From Flavobacteriales bacterium UBA2426 (GTDB lineage: Bacteria; Bacteroidota; Bacteroidia; Flavobacteriales_F; PHOS-HE28), in NCBI GenBank assembly GCA_002342985.1, contig DDRC01000216.1, positions 16,850-33,430 of the forward strand: 16,581 bases of DNA, read 5' to 3'. The notes beneath the pieces are model-generated. The model did not search any database, was not told where the DNA came from, and worked only from the letters and a program-made list of their open reading frames with translations. Of the stretch, positions 1 to 6,487 are shown one piece after another; positions within the stretch are counted from its first letter, which is position 1; each line of letters begins with the position of its first letter. Position numbers and translations under genes: made by a program.

Positions 1-663
1 GCCGGTGCCCGGCGGCAGGTCGATGAGCATGAGGTCGAGTTCGCCCCAGTCCACATCCTTGATCATCTGTTCCAGCGCCTTGGTGGCCATGGGACCGCGC
101 CACACGATGGCCTGATCGGTCTGAGCGAAGAAGCCGATGCTGAGGAGCTTCACCCCGTAGCTCTCCACGGGGACGATCCAATGCTTGCCGTCCCGCTCGC
201 GCGTTCCGGGCTTCTCGTGCACCACGTCGAACATCAACGGCATGCTGGGACCGTAGATATCGGCGTCGATGAGGCCCACGCGCAATCCGCGCGCGGCGAG
301 GCCGGCAGCGAGGTTGGCGGTGATGGTGCTCTTGCCCACGCCGCCCTTGCCGCTGGCTATGGCTACGATGTGCTTCACGTGGGGCAGCACCTTGCGCACG
401 CTGGCGCGCTCGCCACTGAGGGGAGACACCTGCACCCGCACATCGACCTCCTGGCCCAGCGCCTGCTTGAGGTTGAAGATCACCGCCTCCTCCATGCGCT
501 TGCGGCTGTGCATGGCGGGATTGCTCACCTCAACGCTCACATGGACGGCACGGCCTTCGATGCGGATATCGCGCACCAGCCCAAGGGCCACGATGTCCTT
601 CTTCAGGTCGGGCTCAATGATGCGCGATAGGGCGGAGCGGACCGCGTCTGGCGTTACCGGCAT
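1..663 (-). CDS. Mrp/NBP35 (ApbC) family iron-sulfur cluster carrier ATPase, partial
   Basis: The visible 221 residues are the N-terminal part of an Mrp/NBP35-type P-loop ATPase; the reading frame runs off the window at base 1. Residues 1 to about 95 match the MIP18/DUF59-type domain often fused to Mrp in Bacteroidota. A deviant Walker A motif, SGKGGVGKST, lies at 104-113, followed by DADIYGPS at 133-140 and a Walker B-like stretch ending LIDLPPGTG at the window edge. Family members bind and transfer 4Fe-4S clusters to apoproteins in the cytoplasm; the CxxC cluster ligands expected further on are outside the window. The ATG at 661-663 is the natural start because the DUF59-like domain begins directly after it. 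A TAATTTCG box lies 13 bases upstream, so it probably has its own promoter, separate from the gene upstream at 741-1199. Confidence 0.95.
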   Translation of the reverse strand, partial: MPVTPDAVRSALSRIIEPDLKKDIVALGLVRDIRIEGRAVHVSVEVSNPAMHSRKRMEEAVIFNLKQALGQEVDVRVQVSPLSGERASVRKVLPHVKHIVAIASGKGGVGKSTITANLAAGLAARGLRVGLIDADIYGPSMPLMFDVVHEKPGTRERDGKHWIVPVESYGVKLLSIGFFAQTDQAIVWRGPMATKALEQMIKDVDWGELDLMLIDLPPGTG

Positions 664-676
664 GACAAAGGGTGGG

Positions 677-684
677 CGAAATTA
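677..684 (-). promoter_or_regulatory. Putative -7 promoter box (TAATTTCG) for the Mrp-family gene
   Basis: Read on the minus strand this is TAATTTCG followed by C, one mismatch from the Bacteroidota -7 consensus TAnnTTTG. It ends 13 bases before the ATG of the Mrp-family gene. The same TTCGC ending recurs upstream of several other genes in this window. No convincing -33 TTG is seen at the right distance. Confidence 0.4.
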
Positions 685-740
685 GGCAACCCCGGACCCT
701 GTCCCGACACGTCCGCAAGGGCTATGGGCGGAGCGGCCCG

Positions 741-1199
741 CTAGTGCTGCCCCGCCTTCCCGGAGCCGCCTGGCGCCGGAATCGACACCTCCACGCCATC
801 ATTCTCCAACAGCCAGAGCTGTGCCATGGAGGGGTCATCGAAGTAGGCTACGCTGGCCGCAGAGGCCGGAATGGTGCTGACCATGTTGTCCACTGCGATT
901 ACCTGGAGGCCATCGGTGCCGCTCACGATTGCGATGCGGACCAGGCCGGCCTCGAGGAGCCTCGGAATCACCTCCCGCTCGCTCCAAGCCCGGTCCGCGA
1001 AGAGGATGGAGCCCAGGCCACGGGAGTCGCTCAGGAAGTGCTTCAGCCCGAAATCCCTCACGGCCTTGAGCACAGCAAGCGAGGGCGCGCGATAGGCCTC
1101 TCCGGTCGCGCTGCACCGCCAGGTGAGCCGAACCAGATGCTGTTGCGGGTGGACCTCCACCTGGGCGTGGTCGCTGGAAAAGGTGATCTGCGCTTCCAT
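741..1199 (-). CDS. SpoIIAA/STAS-like hypothetical protein
   Basis: This is a 152-residue soluble protein with no signal peptide or membrane segment. Its layout resembles the small STAS/SpoIIAA-like proteins common in Bacteroidota: an N-terminal beta-rich part with a conserved Trp/Tyr region, a central segment (SDSRGLGSILFADRAW, about residues 57-72) followed by a helix and a strand (RIAIVSG), and a final FDDPSMAQLWL helix that is typical of this group. Such proteins are generally of unknown partner and function. The gene starts with ATG at 1197-1199. It is 127 bases from the end of the alkyltransferase-like gene upstream and 77 bases from the Mrp gene downstream, so operon membership is uncertain. 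I assign the fold by overall pattern only; no catalytic residues can be named. Confidence 0.75.
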   Translation of the reverse strand: MEAQITFSSDHAQVEVHPQQHLVRLTWRCSATGEAYRAPSLAVLKAVRDFGLKHFLSDSRGLGSILFADRAWSEREVIPRLLEAGLVRIAIVSGTDGLQVIAVDNMVSTIPASAASVAYFDDPSMAQLWLLENDGVEVSIPAPGGSGKAGQH

Positions 1200-1326
1200 G
1201 GCTGATCCGATTGAGCCAGCAAGCTAATGCGCGACGGAACGGATTGCACGGCCCGCCCCGGAAAGCGCCTCCGCTCCTTGCGGATCCACCACTTCTGGGA
1301 GCACGGCCCGGCTCCTCTTCCGCCGC

Positions 1327-1716
1327 TCAGAGCCGAAGCTCGGTCACCGGATCCCAGAACCGGGCTGCGAAGTCCACCACTTGGTCGTCCTTCACACGCA
1401 CGCCTTCCCCCTCCAGCAGCTTCTGCATGCGGTCATCCGGGCCGAAGTGGTGCTTGCCGGTGAGGATGCCCGCGCTGTTCACCACGCGATGCGCCGGTAC
1501 GGGCGGCTTCACGGTGTGGCTGTTATTCATGCAATACCCGACGATACGGGCCGACCGTGCCGCACCAAGGTACTTGGCGATCGCGCCATAGCTCGTCACC
1601 CGCCCGCACGGGATCTGGCGCACCACATCCATCACATCAGCGAAGAAGTCACGCTGTTGCACCGCCCCCGCTCGCAGCTGCTTCCTAGGTGCTTTGCCGT
1701 TCGCGCCCATGATCAT
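1327..1716 (-). CDS. Alkyltransferase-like (ATL) protein, MGMT-family DNA lesion-binding protein
   Basis: This 129-residue protein is the C-terminal DNA-binding domain of the O6-alkylguanine-DNA alkyltransferase family. The helix-turn-helix region (IPCGRVTSYGAIA, 35-47), the arginine-finger segment SARIVGYCM (55-63) and the active-site loop are present, but the loop reads PAHRV (74-78), with Ala75 in place of the acceptor cysteine of PCHRV. That substitution defines the ATL group, which binds and flips alkylated guanine without transferring the alkyl group and is thought to hand it to nucleotide excision repair. The start at 1714-1716 is chosen because its ATG overlaps the TGA of the upstream YcxB-like gene as ATGA, a sign of translational coupling. 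The open frame continues upstream to 2238 but lies inside that gene in another frame, so it is not coding there. Confidence 0.9.
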   Translation of the reverse strand: MIMGANGKAPRKQLRAGAVQQRDFFADVMDVVRQIPCGRVTSYGAIAKYLGAARSARIVGYCMNNSHTVKPPVPAHRVVNSAGILTGKHHFGPDDRMQKLLEGEGVRVKDDQVVDFAARFWDPVTELRL

Positions 1717-2183
1717 GCCGCTGGTCGTGCAGCGATCCATCGCCTGAAGCGTTCCACAGCATCGGTGCCGGAGAGGTCGGGCTTGGCCGGAATCGGCATC
1801 CGTCCGGCTGAGGTGCACCGCAGGCAAAGCCTGTCGAGCTCGGATACGCGCACCACATATGACCACGGAACCTCGCTCCGCGCACCGGATGAGGTCGTGC
1901 CCACGAACCGATCCGCATCGACCGTGAATCGCCGCTCCTCGTTGACTTGTTGATTGTCCTTTCGACTGGCCCATGCGGCAAGGACCACCATTCGAATGAC
2001 CGGCAGGGAAAAGAGCACAAGCCCGTGGAAGCGGAGCGCCCCTGCCGCGGAAAGGAACGCGCAGGCCCCGACACCGACGAACACGGCATGCAACCACCAC
2101 GCCTTGCGAAGCCAAGCCTTCATCAGCAGCCAGGGATACACCGACCGCGTGAGGCGCATGGGCTTGAGCGTGATGGCATCCAT
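1713..2183 (-). CDS. YcxB-like membrane protein
   Basis: This 156-residue protein has two hydrophobic segments near residues 30-48 and 53-71, a short charged linker, and a soluble C-terminal part with the pattern of the YcxB-like C-terminal domain: FTVDADRFVGTT (about 86-97), a following VPWSYVVRVSE segment, and RMPIPAKPDL near 128-137. YcxB-like proteins are small inner-membrane proteins of unknown role. The ATG at 2181-2183 lies only three bases after the trmB stop, and the TGA at 1713-1715 overlaps the start of the alkyltransferase-like gene. It is therefore the middle gene of a tight trmB operon. Family assignment is from the two-helix plus PH-like layout and is moderately secure. Confidence 0.75.
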   Translation of the reverse strand: MDAITLKPMRLTRSVYPWLLMKAWLRKAWWLHAVFVGVGACAFLSAAGALRFHGLVLFSLPVIRMVVLAAWASRKDNQQVNEERRFTVDADRFVGTTSSGARSEVPWSYVVRVSELDRLCLRCTSAGRMPIPAKPDLSGTDAVERFRRWIAARPAA

Positions 2184-2186
2184 GCC

Positions 2187-2867
2187 TCAGTCCAGCGAGA
2201 ACCGGACGTAATGGATCGTACGGCCCTCCTCCAGCCACATGCTCTCGTAGTAGGTCCGGATGCCCAGGACAGCCTGTTCCTCAGGCGATGCGCGATGCAT
2301 GAGGTCGGCATAGATGTCGGCGCTATGCTCATGGATGCGCAAACCCTGCTCTTCGATCATCTCCAGCGTGTATTCGTACAGCACCGGGCTGTCGGTCTTC
2401 AGGTGCACCAGTCCCCCGGGCTTCAGGATCTCCTTGTAGCGCGCAAGGAAGATCGGGCTGGTGAGGCGCTTGCGGGGCTTGCCCAGCTGCGGGTCGCTGA
2501 AGGTGAGCCAGACCTCATCCACCTCCTGCGGACCGAAGCACCGCGTGACATGGTCAACATGGGTGCGCAGGAAACCCACGTTGCTCAGGCCTTCCTCCCG
2601 CGCATTCCGGGCACCGCGCCAGATGCGTGCGCCTTTGATGTCCACCCCGATGTAGCACCGCTCCGGATTCAGCCGAGCCAGGCCCAGGGTGTATTCGCCG
2701 CGCCCGCAGCCCAGTTCGAGCACCAAGGGCGCCTCGCGCTGGAAGAAATCAGCGTTCCAGCGGCCTTTCAGCGGGAAGCTGCCCTGCACGAGCTCCTCGA
2801 ACGCGGGCTGCACCACATGCTCGAAGGTGAGGTTCTCGGCGAAGCGAGCCAGTTTGTTCTTACCCAT
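2187..2867 (-). CDS. trmB: tRNA (guanosine(46)-N7)-methyltransferase
   Basis: The 226-residue protein is a class I SAM-dependent methyltransferase of the TrmB family, which adds a methyl group to N7 of G46 in the variable loop of tRNA. Visible motifs are the SAM-binding LELGCGRGEYT (50-60), the acidic VDIKG at the end of strand 2 (75-79), TFSDPQ (122-127) in place of the FPDPW of proteobacterial enzymes, the basic KPRKRLTS (130-137), and HLKTDS (155-160). The variant SDPQ core is what I expect for Bacteroidota TrmB. The ATG at 2865-2867 is preceded 39 bases upstream by a TACCTTCG promoter-like box. The gene heads an operon with the YcxB-like and ATL genes. The length fits the family and no key residue appears lost. 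Confidence 0.95.
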   Translation of the reverse strand: MGKNKLARFAENLTFEHVVQPAFEELVQGSFPLKGRWNADFFQREAPLVLELGCGRGEYTLGLARLNPERCYIGVDIKGARIWRGARNAREEGLSNVGFLRTHVDHVTRCFGPQEVDEVWLTFSDPQLGKPRKRLTSPIFLARYKEILKPGGLVHLKTDSPVLYEYTLEMIEEQGLRIHEHSADIYADLMHRASPEEQAVLGIRTYYESMWLEEGRTIHYVRFSLD

Positions 2868-2906
2868 GCTTTACCCGGCTGCACGCGGGCCTACCGGAGA
2901 GGGGCG

Positions 2907-2914
2907 CGAAGGTA
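2907..2914 (-). promoter_or_regulatory. Putative -7 promoter box (TACCTTCG) for the trmB operon
   Basis: On the minus strand the bases read TACCTTCG followed by C, one mismatch from TAnnTTTG and identical to the box before tyrS. It lies 39 bases upstream of the trmB ATG, so the transcript would have a short leader of about 30-35 bases. The 129-base gap between trmB and the glycosyltransferase holds this box and a weaker one facing the other way; I see nothing else in it. Confidence 0.45.
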
Positions 2915-2983
2915 GCCCCCGGGCGATAGCCGGCGGGTTGTCGAACTTGCCGCAGCTTAACGATCGCATCACGTCGCCGCACG

Positions 2984-2991
2984 CACCTTCG
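2984..2991 (+). promoter_or_regulatory. Weak putative -7 box (CACCTTCG) directly before the glycosyltransferase start
   Basis: CACCTTCG followed by C has two mismatches to TAnnTTTG but ends exactly five bases before the ATG at 2997, the same spacing seen at 4075-4082 and 8695-8702. If real, transcription would begin at or next to the start codon, giving a leaderless message. On its own the match is weak. Confidence 0.3.
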
Positions 2992-2996
2992 CCGAC

Positions 2997-4064
2997 ATGT
3001 TCAACGGAGCCCGCATCCTGGTTGCACCGCTCGACTGGGGCCTGGGCCACGCATCGCGGTGCGTGCCGATCATCCGCAGGCTGGTCGAACTCGGCGCGCA
3101 ACCGGTGATCGGGGCCGACAAGGGCCCGCTGGAGCTGCTCCGCCGGGAATTCCCTGACCTGGAGCATGTGGTGCTGCCCGGTGTCGAGATTCGCTACGGC
3201 CGCGGCCCCAGCCAGCTATGGAGCATGGCCCGCCAGTTCCCGGCCATGGTGCGGAGCGTGCACGCCGAGCGGGCGCTCTTCGAACGGCTCCGGCCGGAAC
3301 TGCGGCTGAACGCGGTGATCAGCGACCAGCGGTTCGGCATCCGCAGCCCCGACCTCCACAGTGTGCTCATCACGCACCAGGTCTTCCCGTACACGCCCTT
3401 CGCGCAACGCGCCTTGCGCCGGGTGAATCGCCTGCACATCAGCCGCTTCAACCGCTGCTGGGTGATGGATGAACCGGAAGCGCCGGGGCTGGCCGGCGAA
3501 CTCTCCCATGGACGCCCGTGGCCTGGCAATGCGCGATACATCGGAACAGTGAGCCGGCTGCAGCGGGAAGGGCCTGCGGAGGGCCCTTATGATACGGTAG
3601 CGGTGATCAGCGGCCCGGAGCCCCAGCGCACGCTCCTCGAGCACCGGCTCATCAGCCAACTGTCCTCACTTCCCGGCCGCCACCTCCTCGTGCTCGGGCT
3701 GCCTGGCTTGGACCGCCAGGAACAGGTGGGGACGCTGGCCATCCGTGCCCATCTCGATGGGGCTGCGCTCGGTGCGGCCCTGCGCGGGGCCCGCCTTATC
3801 ATCTCGCGGAGCGGCTACACCACCCTGATGGACCTCGCGGCCTTGGGACGCTCGGCTCTCGTTGTGCCCACTCCCGGTCAGCTGGAGCAGGAATACCTGG
3901 GTGAGCTGCATCGCCGCACCGGGCGTTTCGTGGTGCAGGTGCAGGAAGCGCTCGACGTGCGCCGCGCGCTCCGCGAAGCGCTGCCACCCCGAGCTGAGCC
4001 GGTGAGCGCGCACGCACCGCTTCTGGAAAGCGCCTTGGAAGAGCTGGCGGCCGCCCTCTGCTGA
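2997..4064 (+). CDS. GT-B fold glycosyltransferase (MurG/GT28-like)
   Basis: The 355-residue protein looks like a GT-B glycosyltransferase. The N-terminal domain opens ILVAPLDWGLGHASRC (7-22), with the glycine-rich GLGHASR turn typical of MurG-like and related acceptor-side domains. The C-terminal domain has a conserved donor-binding stretch, IISRSGYTTLMDLAALG, and then VVPTPGQLEQEYLGE, which resembles the nucleotide-sugar site of GT28-type enzymes. There is no signal peptide or membrane helix, so it is probably cytoplasmic or peripheral to the membrane. Sugar donor and acceptor cannot be read from sequence. The start is fixed by lack of upstream ATGs and by the tight N-terminal motif. It lies 23 bases upstream of the endonuclease gene on the same strand, though that gene has its own promoter-like box. 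Confidence 0.85.
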   Translation: MFNGARILVAPLDWGLGHASRCVPIIRRLVELGAQPVIGADKGPLELLRREFPDLEHVVLPGVEIRYGRGPSQLWSMARQFPAMVRSVHAERALFERLRPELRLNAVISDQRFGIRSPDLHSVLITHQVFPYTPFAQRALRRVNRLHISRFNRCWVMDEPEAPGLAGELSHGRPWPGNARYIGTVSRLQREGPAEGPYDTVAVISGPEPQRTLLEHRLISQLSSLPGRHLLVLGLPGLDRQEQVGTLAIRAHLDGAALGAALRGARLIISRSGYTTLMDLAALGRSALVVPTPGQLEQEYLGELHRRTGRFVVQVQEALDVRRALREALPPRAEPVSAHAPLLESALEELAAALC

Positions 4065-4074
4065 GGCACTCCCG

Positions 4075-4082
4075 TTACTTTG
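4075..4082 (+). promoter_or_regulatory. Putative -7 promoter box (TTACTTTG) for the endonuclease gene
   Basis: TTACTTTG followed by C has one mismatch to TAnnTTTG and sits in the 23-base gap between the glycosyltransferase stop and the endonuclease ATG. It ends five bases before that ATG, so a message started from it would be leaderless or nearly so. It suggests independent transcription of the nuclease despite the close spacing. Confidence 0.45.
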
Positions 4083-4087
4083 CGGCC

Positions 4088-5332
4088 ATGCCGAAACGGT
4101 ACGCCCTTCTTCTTTGCTCCCTTTCCTACGCACTGGCAACGGCAGCGCAGGACGACCTGGACCAGCGGCTCAACCGGCTGATGGAACATGGCGCACGGCT
4201 TCGCGAGCAGCAGCAGGCCCTCACCGCCAGGCTCGACTCGACCAAGCTGGCCATCATCCGGCGCGACCTGCTCGCCAAAGGCCTGCCGAAGCTCGAGGCC
4301 GGCGAGACCCTCATCACGCACCCGGGCCACCTGCTCGTGTACAGCGAACGGCACGAGCAGGCCAAATGGGTCGCGCACATCGCTTCGCCGGACCTCATCA
4401 CCGGCAGCCTGGCCCGCATCGACTCATTCCTTCCCGATCCCAAGGTGAGCACGGGCACCGCGGTCACGGCCGATTACTGGAACAGCGGTTACGACCGCGG
4501 GCACCTGGTGCCGAGCGCCGATATGCGGTGGAACGGCGATGCCCTGCTGGCCACCTACTACTACAGCAACATCAGCCCGCAGAAGCCTGAGCTGAACCGC
4601 GGCACGTGGGCGGAGCTGGAGGATTGGGGGCGCCGCTACGTGAACTTCAGCAAGCGCCGGGTATTCGTGGTCACAGGCCCTGTGCTCCGGGAGGACCTGC
4701 CCACCCTGCAGAAAGCGGACAGGAAGAATGAGGTGAGCATCCCGGAGCTCTTCTGGAAGGTGATCGCCGACCTGGATGGCGAGCAGCCCAAGGCCATTGC
4801 CTTCGTGATGCGGAATGCCGCACAGGAATACCCGCCCATCAGCTACGCCGTCCCCGTGGACAGCGTGGAGCGCCTCACCGGCCTGGACTTCTTCCATGCG
4901 CTGGACGATGCCACGGAAGCGCGCATCGAGGCCATGCGCGAGCCGCAGGACTGGTATGCCGAGGGCGATCCCTTCTTCGGCGAGGCCGAGCCGTTGCGGG
5001 CACCGCTCCCCAAGGGCATGTTCAACACGGTGCAGGCGAAATACCACATCGGCAAGACGGCCACGGTATGCGGCACCGTGGTGAGCACCCGCAAGACCGC
5101 GAAGGCCAAGGCCATCTACCTCAACTTCGACCGGATGCACCCGCATCAGGACTTCTATGCCACCATCTGGGAGTACAACGGGCCCAATTTCAGCTACGAC
5201 CCTGAGACCCATTTCCTTCAGAAGAAGGTCTGCGTAACGGGCAAGGTGACGGTGTTCGACGACATCCCCCGTATCAGCATCAACAACGAGAATGAAGTGA
5301 TGCTCTACGACGAGGCCGTGACCGGGCGCTGA
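4088..5332 (+). CDS. Secreted DNA/RNA non-specific endonuclease with C-terminal OB-fold-like domain
   Basis: This 414-residue protein begins with a signal peptide (hydrophobic core about residues 5-19, likely cleavage near AAQ 19-21) and a charged, probably helical segment to about residue 65. The NUC (ββα-metal) nuclease domain follows. DRGHLVPSAD at 136-145 carries the catalytic His139. NISPQ at 161-165 and NRGTW at 170-174 supply the metal-binding Asn170, and Glu178 sits where the Serratia nuclease has its conserved Glu. Members cut single- and double-stranded DNA and RNA. Residues about 320-408 form a separate beta-rich region (AKYHIGKTATVCGTV ... KKVCVTGKVTVF ... PRISINNENEV) resembling a nucleic-acid-binding OB fold, making this an extended version of the family. 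It probably acts in the periplasm or outside the cell. Its TGA abuts the stop of the sensor kinase on the other strand. Confidence 0.9.
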   Translation: MPKRYALLLCSLSYALATAAQDDLDQRLNRLMEHGARLREQQQALTARLDSTKLAIIRRDLLAKGLPKLEAGETLITHPGHLLVYSERHEQAKWVAHIASPDLITGSLARIDSFLPDPKVSTGTAVTADYWNSGYDRGHLVPSADMRWNGDALLATYYYSNISPQKPELNRGTWAELEDWGRRYVNFSKRRVFVVTGPVLREDLPTLQKADRKNEVSIPELFWKVIADLDGEQPKAIAFVMRNAAQEYPPISYAVPVDSVERLTGLDFFHALDDATEARIEAMREPQDWYAEGDPFFGEAEPLRAPLPKGMFNTVQAKYHIGKTATVCGTVVSTRKTAKAKAIYLNFDRMHPHQDFYATIWEYNGPNFSYDPETHFLQKKVCVTGKVTVFDDIPRISINNENEVMLYDEAVTGR

Positions 5333-6370
5333 TCAATCGGGACGCTGCAGCGTGAAGGTGAATGTGGTGCCCTTGCCCTCCACGCTTTTCACCGTGATGC
5401 TCTGCCCATGGGCATCGATGATGTGCTTGACGATGGCCAGGCCCAGTCCCGAGCCGCCCTCGTTCCGGGCGCGGCTCTTGCCCACTCTGTAGAAGCGCTC
5501 GAACAGCCGCGGAAGGTGCTCGGGGCTGATGCCGATGCCATCGTCCGCCACCTCCACGGCCACCTGGTCGCCGAGCAGGTAGCTTGAAACGTGGCAGCCC
5601 CCCCCCTCAAGGCCGTAGTTGATGGCATTCGTGAACAGGTTCACCAGCACCTGCATCAGCCGATCGCGATCCACCCGCACAGGTGTGCCGCGCTCCACGC
5701 CGTTGACCAGCTTCACCCCTTTGGATGCGCTCTGCAGTTCAAGGGATTCGATGGCGTCGCGCACCACCTCATGGAGGTCCACCACCGCAAGCCGGAGGTC
5801 CATAACGCCGCTCTCGAGCTTCGAGATCATGTCCAGGTCCTCCACGATCTTCATCAGGCGGTCGACTCCGTTGGAGGCGCGCTCCAGGAAGTCGCGGTTC
5901 ACCTTCTCGTCCTCCAGCCCGCCTTCCAGCAGCGTAAGGATGTAGCCTTGGATGTTGAAGATGGGCGTCTTCAGCTCATGGGCCAGGTTGCCTATGAATT
6001 CGCGGCGGAACTTCTCGCGTTCCTGCAGCTCGCGGATCTCCGTGCGCCGCTCGCTGGCCCATTCCGCCACCTCCGCATTCACCCTGCTGAGCTCATCGCC
6101 CGCAGCGGTCCGCTCCGGCGCAGGCCTCCCGCGCCGCAGATCGTGAACGGTGCGATAGAGCGTCTTGATCCGCCCATGCACGAAACGCTCGATGCCGAAT
6201 GAGAACGTTGCGTATGCCACCCCGAGGATGGCCAGCGCGCACAGGAACGGCCACCAGGGCGCCAGGGATGAACCGGCGATGTCGGCGCCCATGCCAGCCA
6301 GCAGGCCACCGATGGCCGCCACCGCCATGGAGGCGAGCAATGCGATCTGGCGTGGGGTGAGTTGGCCCAT
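5333..6370 (-). CDS. PhoR-like sensor histidine kinase
   Basis: The 345-residue protein has two membrane helices (about 9-27 and 40-59) with a very short loop between them, a helical linker of about 70 residues, and a complete kinase core. The H-box is LAHELKTPI with His131, the N-box NLFTNAINYG (244-253), the G1 box DDGIGI (276-281), the F-box LFERFYRV (289-296) and the G2 box GGSGLGLAI (305-313). With almost no extracytoplasmic domain it probably senses through the membrane or via a partner. No response regulator lies in the window. It is divergent from the phosphate cotransporter gene, which fits a PhoR-like role, but that is inference. I prefer the ATG at 6368-6370 over the in-frame TTG at 6397 because the TTG overlaps a promoter-like box. 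A nine-base G tract lies inside the gene between N and G1 boxes. Confidence 0.88.
   Translation of the reverse strand: MGQLTPRQIALLASMAVAAIGGLLAGMGADIAGSSLAPWWPFLCALAILGVAYATFSFGIERFVHGRIKTLYRTVHDLRRGRPAPERTAAGDELSRVNAEVAEWASERRTEIRELQEREKFRREFIGNLAHELKTPIFNIQGYILTLLEGGLEDEKVNRDFLERASNGVDRLMKIVEDLDMISKLESGVMDLRLAVVDLHEVVRDAIESLELQSASKGVKLVNGVERGTPVRVDRDRLMQVLVNLFTNAINYGLEGGGCHVSSYLLGDQVAVEVADDGIGISPEHLPRLFERFYRVGKSRARNEGGSGLGLAIVKHIIDAHGQSITVKSVEGKGTTFTFTLQRPD
5598..5606 (+). repeat. Nine-base C homopolymer inside the sensor kinase gene
   Basis: Nine consecutive C bases (G on the coding strand) encode Glu-Gly-Gly-Gly around residues 254-258 of the kinase, just after the N-box. Slippage by one base would shift the frame before the G1, F and G2 boxes and destroy ATP binding. 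Confidence 0.8.
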
Positions 6371-6394
6371 GACGGTGCGTGCCGGCACGTAGGG

Positions 6395-6402
6395 CAAGTT
6401 TA
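6395..6402 (-). promoter_or_regulatory. Weak putative -7 box (TAAACTTG) for the sensor kinase
   Basis: The minus strand reads TAAACTTG, one mismatch from TAnnTTTG. It lies 24 bases upstream of the ATG at 6370 and overlaps a possible TTG start at 6397, which argues for the shorter protein. The intergenic region between the kinase and transporter is 117 bases; I see no clear operator-like repeat in it. Confidence 0.3.
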
Positions 6403-6466
6403 CCCCCGAGCGGGGATGCCCGACAGGCAGGACCGGTGATTTAACCTTTCCGAAACACAGGCCGGG

Positions 6467-6474
6467 TAGCTTGC
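6467..6474 (+). promoter_or_regulatory. Very weak putative -7 box (TAGCTTGC) for the phosphate cotransporter
   Basis: TAGCTTGC followed by G lies 13 bases before the ATG at 6488. It resembles the TACCTTCGC boxes elsewhere but is off by two bases from TAnnTTTG. It is reported only because its position fits the other boxes in this window. Confidence 0.2.
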
Positions 6475-6487
6475 GCCGCCATTCCCC

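Noticed and set aside
1200..1326. 127-base gap between the ATL gene and the SpoIIAA-like gene as a possible small RNA or small gene
   Set aside because: No convincing promoter, hairpin-plus-T terminator or small open frame with a recognisable motif is visible.
1717..2238. Extension of the ATL frame to 303 residues as a possible fusion protein
   Set aside because: The extra part lies in another frame of the YcxB-like gene and lacks any domain; the ATGA overlap gives a natural start at 1716.
2187..2867. TrmB with TFSDPQ instead of FPDPW as a possible change of function
   Set aside because: The variant is expected in Bacteroidota TrmB, and the SAM-binding and tRNA-binding regions are otherwise standard.
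6371..6487. Search for a PHO-box-like direct repeat between the kinase and the transporter
   Set aside because: I see no pair of repeated heptamers at regular spacing; only weak -7-like boxes are present.
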